DNA of 64,000 nucleotides from Oceanirhabdus sp942490885 (GCA_942490885.1 CALNYT010000002.1:4526001-4590000), one strand, 5' to 3'; numbered from the stretch's first letter, positions 16,738 through 26,643 are shown. Made by a program: numbers and translations. Notes: generated from the sequence alone by a model not told the origin.

Positions 16738-19700
16738 TTAATTATTAACTATAAAATTAATAGTAACTTCTTCTGTTAATGGATTCATGGTATCCCATCC
16801 ATCCCATACATAAACCTGCGCTTTACAGTTTCCTAAAATTTCATTATCTAATGTAAATCCAATTGCATATTCATTCATTATTTGTTTTTTTAATTCAGTA
16901 TTTTTTATAAATGCTATTCCTATTACTTTATTTCTGCTATCTGTTAGTTTAACAATAACTGTACCATTCACAGAATCTTCGGAGTTATTTGTTATATTAG
17001 CTTTAACTACTACAGTTCCACCTCGTTTAATTTCTGATAATATATCACCGTTTATATCCATAATGGTCACGTCATTTATTTCCATGTCATTTTCAGGGAT
17101 ATTTGTATCTGAGTCAAAAGCTATCTGAGCTAGTACAGGATCATGGTCACTTGCCCTTCCTTGTTGTTCTGTAAATTCAGCATTAATGTGTACTACGTCT
17201 ATTTCTGTAGTATCCTTTAAATTATTAGTTACAAGTATATTATCTAATACTTGCGAATTCCCTGAATAGATATAAGTAAATCTTTCATTTTTAGGTAGTG
17301 AATCTAGCATATTATGCATTACTTCACCTTTGAGAATTTTTAAAGTCTCAGAGAACTCGAAATCATTTAAATCACCTAAAACAACAATATTTGCATTAGA
17401 ATTCTTTGCTAAAACTGAATCCACAAAATCATTTACTATTTGTGATTGTTCATGTCTCTGTACTTCTGATCCCCTAACAGGAGGTTGTACATCTCCAAAC
17501 AATCCATTGTCCCCTCCCTTAGAACAGAAATGATTTGCAATAATAATTACTTCATTACCTTTAAAATTGAATTCTGCTGCAAGAGGTTTTCTACTTTCAT
17601 TAAAAGCTAAATTAGTAGGTTCGATTCTTCCAGGGTTCAATGATAAATTGCCCTGTTCATCTACACTTACTGCTGTAGTAGCATCTCCCTTTGTTGCTGC
17701 TTTTAAAGATACTCTATCTGTTCTGTAAATAAATCCAACCCTAATATGTCCACCTGGTATTCCACCATCTTGCCCTGTTACAGGTGCTATATCTGTATAA
17801 TCATATTCTGGTCCATTTTCATTTTGTATAGCATCAATAAGTTTTTGATAGCTTTGAGATGCATCTGTAAGAGGATCATTCTCATCATCATCTCCATTAT
17901 TATCTTGAACCTCTATAAGTCCAATTATATCTGGACTATTTAAATTATTAACTATTGAATCGGCTATTTTATTTACCTTTACTGTGTCGGTTACTGCTGA
18001 GAAATTTTCAATATTGTATGAAGCAACTGTTAATTTATCTTCATCAAATTCAATTGAAGTTGATTCTCTTTGTAATCCTTCACTTATTACACTTGGTAAT
18101 ACTTGCGTATTGTATACTTTATAAACACCAAAACCATAACTCATAACACCAATAATAGAATCATTGAATGTATCTCCAACGTTAACCACTGGCTCATTTT
18201 CAATAATTACATCATCAATCATAATTGCATTAGGGTTTTGATTTTCTTCTGTTAATGTAATTCCTCCATGAATTGTTCTTTCATTAACTGCATCTTTACC
18301 AGCCTCTGGCATTACCACTATTTGTCCATATTTATCAGTTGAAGCTACAACAACTGCATTATCTATTTGTACAAGCATTCCCTCTAAACTTTCATAGAAA
18401 TCAATAGCATCCTCTTGTGGATCAAATACCCCAAAATTATCGTTATCAATTATATCTTTAGGTGGCATAACTCCATTTTCACCTATAACTATTGGGGTTG
18501 GTAAAGCATTACCTGTTGTTTCAATAACTACACTAGAGTTCTTTATATATGTTATTGAAAGCTGATTATCATATGGATAAAGTTTTTCTTCATATACCTT
18601 ACCATTTACAGTTACCAAGTCACCAGCTTTAATTCCTTTGATTGCAACTGCAGGATAATCTACATAAATACCTTCTGATGTATTGTCATTATCATCTGAA
18701 ATAACTTCTTGAACATAGAAACCTTTATCATATTGTCCGTTTACTACGCTTGTTACAATACCTTTTATCTTAACTTGGTCTCCTACTAATGGAGATATAT
18801 GTGCTTCTCCCTGTATTTCACTAATCTTTGTTATTTCACCTGGTTCAGGATTTCCTCCATCGCCTTCCCCTATTTTAATTACATCGCTTTCATTTCTTAT
18901 TTTTAATTGATAAGTTCCTTTGAACTGGTCAACTATTGCAATAACATCTACTATATTACCTTCTACTATACTACTATTTATTATTGGTTTAAAAGCCGTA
19001 ATTGTTCTTCCTTGAGAATCTTCAAATATTGTATTTCCACTTGCATTAAGCGTTGTTATTGTTAAATTCTCAAGTTTAACAAGCATGCTTTCTTTTGATT
19101 CTACTATTTGATCAAGTGTTACTACTTCTGGTGTAACACTGTTTCCTGAATTTATTATTTTTACATCCTCTATACTTGATGGTACTATTTCTAATATATC
19201 AAAATATGCTGTTACTGTTCCTGTAACCTGAACCTTATCTCCTTCTTCTACATTTAATCCACCATTTTCATCGTAAATAAATATTCCTGCTGTCTCGTCT
19301 TGGAAGTATACTTTTTTACCATCTGTATAACAGTAAGTTGCGATACCTTCTACTGTTACGATTTCACCAACTTTTTCTCTTGCAGCTAATACTTCTTCTA
19401 CATCTGTGTTGTTAGTCGGTGTTCCCCATATTTCATCTGCCCATTCTGGATTATCTATAAAAGGATTTCTATTATGCTGATATTTTTCATAAATAATATT
19501 ATTTCTTGTCATTTCAAAATCACTTACAGGATCCTGCTTATTCCACTCTAACAATACTGAAAGTTTACCATGCTCTGGATTTGGATAAGTATTTACTCTA
19601 TCTGCAAGTTCTAAATCTTTTTCTCCATGTTCACCTTCATATCTAACAGCCATGTAGAAAATTATTCTTGCTACGTCACCCTTAACATCATCTCTTGGTT

Positions 19701-21321
19701 CCCATGAATCATTATCATATTTACATTCTGTTGCTTCTGGATGAGGTTCCCCACCATTATCAAAATCTAGATGTCCTCTTGAACTATTTACACTAACATC
19801 TGTTGGTCTTAATTGATGAATATCAGTTCCTGGTCCCATTGATGTACCAAAATCACCATGTGACTTAGCCCATACATGCTCTCTATTCCATCCATTTCCA
19901 TTATCAAATTGTGATGATCCATCTACAGAGCGACCAGTGTATAATAATATTACATTACCTGGAATATTTGGATCTTCATCTGTTTCTTCTAAAGCATCAT
20001 ATGCCTCACTATAAGATAATTTCGTATGATTATCTATTATATCATTCAAAGCTGCTTTAAGAGCTTCACCAGTTTTACCATATGCATCAGCGTAATATGC
20101 TGCATATGGGTCAACACCTTCTTCTAAAACAGTAATAATAAACTCCTTAGTATCATTTGCATTTCCTTTAGTTATTGTTGCTGTTAATATCACTTCTGAA
20201 TTACCATTTTCAGGTCTGATTACTGTTCCATCATTTGCTATAACTGCTGTATTACTTGATTCCCAACTTATTATTGTTTCATTTATTCCTGTTGTTGGTA
20301 GATTTAAATCTGTAATTACATTATCAATTGCACTGTTTCCGTTTAATATATCTGATTCATCTAAATCTGTTTTAGCAGCTGCTACTGCTTCTTCATCTTC
20401 ATTTACATCTACATTTACCGTTACATTAAATGTTGTACTTACTGTTCCACCATTATTATCATCTGCTCTTACTGTTATTACAGCTCTTCCTTCTGATATT
20501 GGTGTAACTACAACATCTGTACCATTTACTGATACTGTCGCTATCTGTGCATTATCTGATTCTGCACTTATTGTAAGTGTATCTCCATCTGCATCTGCAA
20601 ATGTTCCACTTGCATCTATTGTTATTTCGCCCTCTCCTACTGTAGCTGTTTGCTCTGTTATTATTTGCGCTACTATTGGTGCATTATTTGACATAACAGG
20701 TGCAATACCAAAACCATTTAAATCTGTACCATCTGCCACATATTCAAATCTTGTACTTGGATCTGTCCATCCATTCAAATCTGCTCCCGTTGTAATTCCA
20801 GATTTTAATTGAATATTTGTGTTTCTTGTCTCAACACCACCTCCACTCCAAGCTTTTCCTGGATCCTCTCCTGGAGTACCAAAAGTATCTACAATTTCTC
20901 CATTTAATTCTATTTGTAATGAATCATCTCCGTTAAACTGAAATGTTTTTTCTTCATATAACACAGAACTTAATCCATTTTGATCCAAATAAGCTCCCAT
21001 GTCACTAGTACCTATAACCATTACTTCCCCAGAACCCAATGTTCCAGAATTTATTGCAATAACTTCACTCAATGCCTTACCATTTGTACCTTGTAACACA
21101 CTCAAATTAGTTGTTGAAAAGTCAATATCTGAACCTGAAACATTCCAAAGCTCTATTCCCTTTGGAGTTTCTCCTGAACTAGTCTCAATATATTGACTTA
21201 TTACTAATTTACTTACTTCATCAGCTTTTACATTCTGTATACCACCTATAAAAGTAAGATTACTAAATATCATTGCAGCTACAACAAAACTACTTATGCG
21301 CCTTAGAAATTTGTTTTTCAT
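16738..21321 (-). CDS. Large exported protein with two DNase domains (endonuclease I-like and EEP)
   Basis: 1527 residues with signal peptide (1-34). In order: lamin-tail-like domain about 36-200; cadherin-like domain 213-303; Ig-like domain 308-398; endonuclease I family domain 405-630 with the beta-beta-alpha-Me core NREHVWAKSH at 479-488; OB-like regions about 640-820 and 830-940; endonuclease/exonuclease/phosphatase domain 1095-1402 with N1103, E1105, E1137, H1264, GDLND 1316-1320 and SDHDP 1391-1395; C-terminal Ig-like domain. All expected catalytic residues appear present. Probably degrades extracellular DNA for nutrients or biofilm release. No anchor seen, so secreted. Its ribosome-binding site (AAGGGGGG, 21353-21360) is separated from ATG by a hairpin. 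Probably cotranscribed with 21362. Confidence 0.9.
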   Translation of the reverse strand: MKNKFLRRISSFVVAAMIFSNLTFIGGIQNVKADEVSKLVISQYIETSSGETPKGIELWNVSGSDIDFSTTNLSVLQGTNGKALSEVIAINSGTLGSGEVMVIGTSDMGAYLDQNGLSSVLYEEKTFQFNGDDSLQIELNGEIVDTFGTPGEDPGKAWSGGGVETRNTNIQLKSGITTGADLNGWTDPSTRFEYVADGTDLNGFGIAPVMSNNAPIVAQIITEQTATVGEGEITIDASGTFADADGDTLTISAESDNAQIATVSVNGTDVVVTPISEGRAVITVRADDNNGGTVSTTFNVTVNVDVNEDEEAVAAAKTDLDESDILNGNSAIDNVITDLNLPTTGINETIISWESSNTAVIANDGTVIRPENGNSEVILTATITKGNANDTKEFIITVLEEGVDPYAAYYADAYGKTGEALKAALNDIIDNHTKLSYSEAYDALEETDEDPNIPGNVILLYTGRSVDGSSQFDNGNGWNREHVWAKSHGDFGTSMGPGTDIHQLRPTDVSVNSSRGHLDFDNGGEPHPEATECKYDNDSWEPRDDVKGDVARIIFYMAVRYEGEHGEKDLELADRVNTYPNPEHGKLSVLLEWNKQDPVSDFEMTRNNIIYEKYQHNRNPFIDNPEWADEIWGTPTNNTDVEEVLAAREKVGEIVTVEGIATYCYTDGKKVYFQDETAGIFIYDENGGLNVEEGDKVQVTGTVTAYFDILEIVPSSIEDVKIINSGNSVTPEVVTLDQIVESKESMLVKLENLTITTLNASGNTIFEDSQGRTITAFKPIINSSIVEGNIVDVIAIVDQFKGTYQLKIRNESDVIKIGEGDGGNPEPGEITKISEIQGEAHISPLVGDQVKIKGIVTSVVNGQYDKGFYVQEVISDDNDNTSEGIYVDYPAVAIKGIKAGDLVTVNGKVYEEKLYPYDNQLSITYIKNSSVVIETTGNALPTPIVIGENGVMPPKDIIDNDNFGVFDPQEDAIDFYESLEGMLVQIDNAVVVASTDKYGQIVVMPEAGKDAVNERTIHGGITLTEENQNPNAIMIDDVIIENEPVVNVGDTFNDSIIGVMSYGFGVYKVYNTQVLPSVISEGLQRESTSIEFDEDKLTVASYNIENFSAVTDTVKVNKIADSIVNNLNSPDIIGLIEVQDNNGDDDENDPLTDASQSYQKLIDAIQNENGPEYDYTDIAPVTGQDGGIPGGHIRVGFIYRTDRVSLKAATKGDATTAVSVDEQGNLSLNPGRIEPTNLAFNESRKPLAAEFNFKGNEVIIIANHFCSKGGDNGLFGDVQPPVRGSEVQRHEQSQIVNDFVDSVLAKNSNANIVVLGDLNDFEFSETLKILKGEVMHNMLDSLPKNERFTYIYSGNSQVLDNILVTNNLKDTTEIDVVHINAEFTEQQGRASDHDPVLAQIAFDSDTNIPENDMEINDVTIMDINGDILSEIKRGGTVVVKANITNNSEDSVNGTVIVKLTDSRNKVIGIAFIKNTELKKQIMNEYAIGFTLDNEILGNCKAQVYVWDGWDTMNPLTEEVTINFIVNN
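20413..20685. repeat. Duplicated cadherin-like domain, copy in nuclease gene
   Basis: Encodes nuclease residues 213-303 (PIVAQIITEQ to STTFNVTV). At DNA level it shares long identical runs with 21620-21887, including one of 32 bp at the 3' coding end, although the flanking domains differ. Confidence 0.85.
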
Positions 21322-21330
21322 GCTTATCCC

Positions 21331-21360
21331 GATTGCAGATTTTGCAATCAGTCCCCCCTT
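21331..21360 (-). promoter_or_regulatory. Hairpin between ribosome-binding site and start of the nuclease gene
   Basis: Reading leftward: AAGGGGGG, then GATTGCA / TGCAATC (7-bp stem, 5-base loop), then GGGATAAGC before ATG at 21321. Same arrangement as before the 13561 gene. GGGAT near the ATG is a weaker alternative site. Confidence 0.5.
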
Positions 21361-21361
21361 C

Positions 21362-23623
21362 TTAATTTTTAATTGTAAACTCTCTTGACTGAATGCTATT
21401 CAAATCTACTACATTGATATATGCGTTATAAATTCCTGCTTCTAATCTTACTCTAAACTCACATACTCCATTTTTAATTTTGAGTTGCTCATTATATTCA
21501 ATACCATTATTACTTTTATCAATTATCTTAATAGTAACTAAACTCACCACGGCACTTGGATATTTCACTCTAATTACTGTGTCACCTTGATCTTGTAAAA
21601 TTTCTATTCTGATATTTTGGACTGTTACATTAAATGTTGTACTTACTGTTCCACCTTTGTTATCATCTGCTGTTAATGTTATTTTAGCGTTTCCCTCTGA
21701 TACTGGTGTAACTACAACCTCTGTTCCATTTACAGCTACTGTAGCTACCTGTTCATTATCTGACACTGCACTTATTGTAAGTATATCTCCATCTGCATCA
21801 GTAAATGTTCCGCTTATATCTACTGCTATCTCGTCCTCATTTACTGTTATTGTTTGGTCTGTTATTGTTTGTGCTACTGTTGGCACGTGATTTATTATTT
21901 CTTTTGGATTTACTGTTACATTAAATGTTGTAATTTTACTTTTATATCCATTTCTTCTTCCAATTACAGTTATTACAGCCTGTCCTTCATTTTTACCAAT
22001 CAAATGAATAGTATGTCCATCTATAATAGTCTCTACTATATTGTTATTACTTGAAGAAACTTCTAATCTTACATTTGAATCAACAGATAAATCAATTGTT
22101 TTTTCTTGGTCAACATTCATACTCTCATCATTAATATTACTTAGTCTTACTGTTGGTTTGTTGTGTTCAAAATCACTTCCATTATTTCTTTCATTTTCGT
22201 ATTCATCACTATCATGAGGTTTATCTCTTGATGATTTATCATCTTTACCCTTAATCTTTGTAACTCGCCCTTTACTTTTATCTTCAAATTCAGCATTGTC
22301 CCCAGTATCTTCCAATAATTCAATCACAGCATCTTCTTCAATTGTTAATTTCACTTTAGAATTAACAATTAACTTCTTTACCTTACCACTAGATATTTTC
22401 ATATTTGTCGGTCTATTGACTTCTACAGATTCAACGTTACCATTTAGATTGATTATAGGATTGAAATTCACTGGTTCTATATAAACTTTTTTAATCTTTG
22501 CATTAGCTGCTGACTTTAAATTAATATTCCCACGCAATACTATAGAATCCTTAAAAGCACCTCTTAACTCCACTTTTTTTTCATCAAGATCAAAATTTTC
22601 TATATCCACCGTTCCAAACTCACAATTAATCACGTCAAGAATTGCATTCGATGAAACCAATGTTTTAGTAATTTTAGTATTAGATTCTAATACTACCTTA
22701 ACTGATTTACTTTTATTTCTACTCATGAGATTTAATTTTTTTATCTTTGAGTCTATTAATCGTATACTATTTTCTCCACCTGAAAATACAACAATTTCAT
22801 CAGCTTTAACATTAGTTATTTGTGCATTGCCCTCGTCGCTTAAATCAACAAATATTTTACCCTTAATAGTGCAATTCTCAATCTTTAGATTACTTCCACT
22901 TAAATAAATATCTCCAGTAACCACTTTTGAACTAAACATCTTTTCTGTAGTAATAATATCCACATTGTTAAGTGTTGACTCTTGCAGCTTACTAAAATCA
23001 TTCAATAGTAAGGTATTTTTCTCATAGGCTGAACCAATGCTATTATGATATGAGTCACTTATTTTCTCTGAAATATAAATATTATGCTTTTTATCTAGCT
23101 CTAATGGACTTTCCAAAACTATAACTACAGTTTTCTTATCATCCAACAATTCAATCCTATCATTGTCTCCAAGACTTTTGCTATCCACAACATACATGCT
23201 CTTATCCATTACAGAAGCTTGTTCCACTTCCTTGTTGAATAAAATTTTAACTTTACTATCAGATATAAATGATGCAGAAATTATTTCCAACTTAAATTCT
23301 TCTCCATCGTAATTATAATACTCTTTAATTTTCCCCTCCCCATTTTTATAGGTTACAAATGGAATATTAGTATTATCAACAATGTTACCACTTGAATTTT
23401 GATACCAATTGCCATCTGACCCTTTAAGATAGATTTCATAATCGTCAATTAACATTAATTGTTGAATAATTTCTAGATAATTCTCTTCTGAGTTGGCATA
23501 TTTAAAATTATATGCTTTATCTCCCAGTACTACTGTTTTTTTCGGAATATCTGCATAAACTGATGGGATAACTATAAACATACCAAAACACCAGAATAGA
23601 AATATCAATTTAAAGTTTCTCAT
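21362..23623 (-). CDS. Exported surface protein with SbsA/Ig-like and cadherin-like domains
   Basis: 753 residues from ATG 23623, which has GGAGG at 9 bases; an upstream ATG 13 codons earlier lacks one. Signal peptide (MRNFKLIFLFWCFGMF, cleavage near SVYA). Visible parts: N-terminal domain with DGNWY, an SbsA/Ig-like domain (residues about 110-200), a repetitive beta-solenoid-like region rich in VKADEIV/IKKLNL patterns, a charged Lys/Asp linker, a bacterial Ig-like domain (about 500-580), a cadherin-like domain near-copied from the nuclease gene downstream, and a short C-terminal domain. No enzyme motif. Probable adhesin or scaffold that works with the nuclease. Confidence 0.78.
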   Translation of the reverse strand: MRNFKLIFLFWCFGMFIVIPSVYADIPKKTVVLGDKAYNFKYANSEENYLEIIQQLMLIDDYEIYLKGSDGNWYQNSSGNIVDNTNIPFVTYKNGEGKIKEYYNYDGEEFKLEIISASFISDSKVKILFNKEVEQASVMDKSMYVVDSKSLGDNDRIELLDDKKTVVIVLESPLELDKKHNIYISEKISDSYHNSIGSAYEKNTLLLNDFSKLQESTLNNVDIITTEKMFSSKVVTGDIYLSGSNLKIENCTIKGKIFVDLSDEGNAQITNVKADEIVVFSGGENSIRLIDSKIKKLNLMSRNKSKSVKVVLESNTKITKTLVSSNAILDVINCEFGTVDIENFDLDEKKVELRGAFKDSIVLRGNINLKSAANAKIKKVYIEPVNFNPIINLNGNVESVEVNRPTNMKISSGKVKKLIVNSKVKLTIEEDAVIELLEDTGDNAEFEDKSKGRVTKIKGKDDKSSRDKPHDSDEYENERNNGSDFEHNKPTVRLSNINDESMNVDQEKTIDLSVDSNVRLEVSSSNNNIVETIIDGHTIHLIGKNEGQAVITVIGRRNGYKSKITTFNVTVNPKEIINHVPTVAQTITDQTITVNEDEIAVDISGTFTDADGDILTISAVSDNEQVATVAVNGTEVVVTPVSEGNAKITLTADDNKGGTVSTTFNVTVQNIRIEILQDQGDTVIRVKYPSAVVSLVTIKIIDKSNNGIEYNEQLKIKNGVCEFRVRLEAGIYNAYINVVDLNSIQSREFTIKN
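21620..21887. repeat. Duplicated cadherin-like domain, copy in surface-protein gene
   Basis: Encodes PTVAQTITDQ to STTFNVTV. Partner of 20413-20685 in the next gene of the same strand; similarity stops abruptly at both domain borders. Confidence 0.85.
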
Positions 23624-23798
23624 AGCTGTTACCTCCTTTTTTATATTTAGGCAATTTAACACAAATCAAAGCCAATTCTAAACTAGCTTCTTTCATGTTA
23701 AATTATATCATTTTTGTTATTATTTAACAATAATTTCCAACATAATTATTTACCGGGGATATATTTCCCTTAAATTGGAATACAAAAAAACTAAATTT

Positions 23799-23826
23799 CC
23801 CCCTCAATATTTGAGATTATATCGTA
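23799..23826 (+). promoter_or_regulatory. SigI-type promoter of sigI-rsgI
   Basis: CCCCCTCAA, 15 bases, CGTA: same sequence elements and spacing as at 16621-16648 on the other strand. Transcription would start near 23833, leaving a short leader with GAGGTGAT before ATG 23851. Suggests SigI autoregulation. Confidence 0.7.
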
Positions 23827-23850
23827 TACTTAAATATAGAGGTGATATTA

Positions 23851-24594
23851 ATGTCTTTTCTCTACTCATTGATCAGTGGGGTAATACTAGAACCATTTAA
23901 AATGTTAAAGTTTAATAAAGATAGATTAAAAAAAGAAAATAGAGAAAAATTTATTGAAGAAAATAAATCATTCATATATAAATCTGCTTCTTCTATATGT
24001 AATAGAAAGTTAAGCTGGGAAAATGATGATGAACTCAGTATATCTATGATTGCTTTTAATAAATCATGTGATGCATATGAAGATACAAAAGGAAATTTTT
24101 ATTCTTTCTCTAGAATGGTAATAAGGAATTCTATTTATGATTATTTCAGAAAAAGGAAAAACACCCCTTATCTTACCTTTCAAAATGAAGATGATGATTT
24201 TGATTATATTGATGTAACTCAATCATTAAATGAACATGAAAAAAAAATAGAAAATAAAAATCGTGCAGAAGAAATATCTATTTTAAAGAATGAACTTTCA
24301 AAATATAATATTTCTTTTGAAATGCTTATATCCTCATCTCCTAAACATAAGGAAACTAGAGATCATCTATTAAATTTAGCTTTTATCTGTGCTAAAGATG
24401 ATACTATTGTTGAACACATAAAAATAAAAAAAAGGCTTCCAGCAAAAAAGATTATAGAAACTTTTAATGAAAAAAGAAAATTTATTGAGAGATGGCGTAA
24501 TTATCTATTAACATTGATAGTTGTATTGTCAACTGATGAATATATACACGTTAGAACATATTTGAATATAAAAGCAGGTGATAATAATGATTAG
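23851..24594 (+). CDS. sigI: RNA polymerase sigma factor SigI
   Basis: 247 residues from ATG 23851 (GAGGTGAT upstream; a GTG three codons earlier overlaps that site and is rejected). Sigma-70-like region 2 is seen as SISMIAFNKSCDAYEDTKGNF and FSRMVIRNSIYDYFRKRK. The C-terminal region with IKKRLPAKKIIETFNEKRKFIERWRNYLL is typical of SigI. In Bacillus and Clostridium SigI responds to heat, wall stress or, in cellulolytic species, polysaccharides, and is held by RsgI. It overlaps rsgI by 8 bases. Confidence 0.9.
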   Translation: MSFLYSLISGVILEPFKMLKFNKDRLKKENREKFIEENKSFIYKSASSICNRKLSWENDDELSISMIAFNKSCDAYEDTKGNFYSFSRMVIRNSIYDYFRKRKNTPYLTFQNEDDDFDYIDVTQSLNEHEKKIENKNRAEEISILKNELSKYNISFEMLISSSPKHKETRDHLLNLAFICAKDDTIVEHIKIKKRLPAKKIIETFNEKRKFIERWRNYLLTLIVVLSTDEYIHVRTYLNIKAGDNND

Positions 24595-25723
24595 AACTGG
24601 CATGGTTTTAGAAATCAATAATAGTAAAGCTGGAATTCTTACGAATGACGGTCAGTTTTTCAAGGTATGGGTTAAGAAAAAATCCCCTTCTATAGGTGAG
24701 GTTTATTCAGGTCAAGTTATAAATCAAAATATGCACTTAAAATTTGCTTCATTAGCTGCTTCAATCTTTCTTCTAGTATTTCTAGGAACATTTGCAGGAT
24801 TTTATTTTACCCCTGTAACTACCGTTGAGATTAACATTAACCCTTCAATTGAGCTAAAAGGTAATGTATTTAATAGAATTATCAAAATTACACCTTTGAA
24901 TCAAGATGGTGAGCAAATTTTAAAAAGTACTAATTTAAAGAATAAATCAATTGATGATGCGCTTTCACTAATTGTTGAAGAAAGTATAGAACAAAATTTC
25001 ATCAATGAAAAATATATTTCTTCTGGTAAAACTATTAATGTTAACATTAAAGGCGAAAAAGATTCTGAAGTACAACTTGATAATTTTTATGAAAAAGCAG
25101 AAAAAGAAGGATTACATGTTAACATCAAAGGTTCTGAAGATAACTCAAATAAAGGAAATATTAAAATTAAGATAAAAAATGATTCTCTTAATGAAATTGA
25201 AATTAAACCTAAAAAAGAAAAGGATCAACCACCTAAAGATGATAAACTTAAATCTGATAAGAAAAATGATTTAGAAGAAACTACTGAAAATAGATTAGAA
25301 GCTCCTAATCAAAATAAAAAAGATAAACAAAACAATGAAAATAAACAAAGTAAAAAAGATAAGCAAAACAATGAAGATAAACAAGAAAAAGATTTAGATA
25401 ACTCAAATCATGATAAAAAGAATAATTCATCATTTGAAAATAAATCAAACCATAAAGATACTTTTAAAAATATTGATAATAAACATAATGATAAAGTACT
25501 AGAAAGAAAAGATGCAAATCCAAATCAAAAAAATAATAATGATTCAAATGAATCCAAAGATAATACCCCAACTAACAAGGGAAATGCTTCCTCTTCAAAA
25601 GATTCAAATGGAAGCATTCCCGATAAAGGGTTAAAAAAGGAAACTTACATAACTAAGGATAAAGAAGATAAGAAGCCCTCCTCAAATCCTAAAACTGAAA
25701 AATCTAATAAACATAAAAATTAA
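24587..25723 (+). CDS. rsgI: Anti-sigma factor RsgI, low-complexity extracellular tail
   Basis: 378 residues from ATG 24587 (AGGTGAT upstream). N-terminal RsgI_N domain (about 1-52, RTGMVLEINNSKAGILTNDG) binds SigI; one transmembrane helix about 55-77; conserved extracellular domain (TTVEININPSIELKGN onward, to about 175). After that comes a 200-residue Lys/Asp/Asn/Ser-rich disordered tail with no carbohydrate-binding module, unlike cellulosome-linked RsgI proteins. Translationally coupled to sigI by overlap. Confidence 0.9.
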   Translation: MIRTGMVLEINNSKAGILTNDGQFFKVWVKKKSPSIGEVYSGQVINQNMHLKFASLAASIFLLVFLGTFAGFYFTPVTTVEININPSIELKGNVFNRIIKITPLNQDGEQILKSTNLKNKSIDDALSLIVEESIEQNFINEKYISSGKTINVNIKGEKDSEVQLDNFYEKAEKEGLHVNIKGSEDNSNKGNIKIKIKNDSLNEIEIKPKKEKDQPPKDDKLKSDKKNDLEETTENRLEAPNQNKKDKQNNENKQSKKDKQNNEDKQEKDLDNSNHDKKNNSSFENKSNHKDTFKNIDNKHNDKVLERKDANPNQKNNNDSNESKDNTPTNKGNASSSKDSNGSIPDKGLKKETYITKDKEDKKPSSNPKTEKSNKHKN

Positions 25724-25730
25724 TATTTAT

Positions 25731-25772
25731 AATAGCTATAAGTTTCTCCTAGAAACTCATAGCTATTTTTCA
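25731..25772 (+). terminator. Terminator of sigI-rsgI
   Basis: AATAGCTAT-A-GTTTC / GAAAC-T-ATAGCTATT stem with loop TCCTA, followed by TTTT. The remaining 25773-26053 is AT-rich and holds, as far as I can see, only the promoter region of the next gene. Confidence 0.85.
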
Positions 25773-26053
25773 CGATATTATTTACCATATATTTCTAAAT
25801 ATTTTGTACTATTACTTGTAATAATTTAGATGTATATCGCGAAAAATAAACTAAATAAAAAATTTAATACCCAATTTTATTCCTATTTAAATATATCTTG
25901 ATGATTCTATTGTTATACCAATTAGATAACAATGATAATTTTCTATTTTTATATATAACTTTTAGCTTTTCTTGTCGTATATAGGTATGTAAATATAACA
26001 ATTAAATATTTACCATAAAAAATAAAAATAGATAACTACGGAGGAGAAATAAT

Positions 26054-26542
26054 ATGAAAAAGATTTTAAGTATTTTAATGGTAGCATTTGTTATGATTTC
26101 ATTTGCTGCTTGTGGTCAAAAGGAGACTGTTAAGGATATTTCTATAAAAGAGATGGTTGATAAAATTGCAGAACTACCTACTGCACAAGGGCTTATACAA
26201 ACAGACCTTTCAACACCTGATGAAAGGAATAAATATTTAATAGAGCCTATGGAGCTTAATACTGAGGACCTTGAAGAAGGATATGCTATTTACTCTATGA
26301 TAAATGTTAAATCAGATATGATTCTTGTATTTAAAGCAAAAGACGAAAGTTCAGTAGAAAATTTAAAAAAGGTTTTAAATAAAACCGCTGAAAATCAAGA
26401 AGGTATATGGGCTGAATATCTTCCAAAGCAATACGAGAAAGTACAAAATAGAATCATTAAACAAAAAGGCAACTACTTAATCTATATTGTTACTGATGAA
26501 CCTCAAGAGGTTGAAAATATATTCGATGAAATGTTAAAATAA
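26054..26542 (+). CDS. DUF4358 lipoprotein
   Basis: 162 residues with signal peptide and lipobox SFAAC (Cys20). The mature part matches the DUF4358 pattern common next to MBOAT/DHHW genes in Clostridium (MVDKIAELP, YAIYSMINVKSDMILVFKAKD, YLIYIVTDEP). GGAGGAG ribosome-binding site. Likely an accessory of the O-acylation genes downstream, although a terminator-like hairpin lies between. Function of DUF4358 is not known. Confidence 0.85.
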   Translation: MKKILSILMVAFVMISFAACGQKETVKDISIKEMVDKIAELPTAQGLIQTDLSTPDERNKYLIEPMELNTEDLEEGYAIYSMINVKSDMILVFKAKDESSVENLKKVLNKTAENQEGIWAEYLPKQYEKVQNRIIKQKGNYLIYIVTDEPQEVENIFDEMLK

Positions 26543-26580
26543 TTTTCAGGCAGTTGAAAATCTATAAATAAGAAATTTTA

Positions 26581-26614
26581 AAGCTTGCTGATATATATTT
26601 CAGCAGGCTTTTAA
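26581..26614 (+). terminator. Terminator or attenuator after the DUF4358 gene
   Basis: 11-bp stem AAGCTTGCTGA / TCAGCAGGCTT (one G-T pair) followed by TTTAAT, 30 bases before the MBOAT start. Probably lets the lipoprotein be made in excess over the downstream genes. Confidence 0.7.
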
Positions 26615-26643
26615 TATGAAATCGACACATTCAAGGAGGGACT

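Noticed and set aside
17618..17627. GGTTCGATTC, resembling a tRNA T-loop
   Set aside because: No acceptor, D or anticodon stems around it, and it lies within the EEP domain of the nuclease gene.
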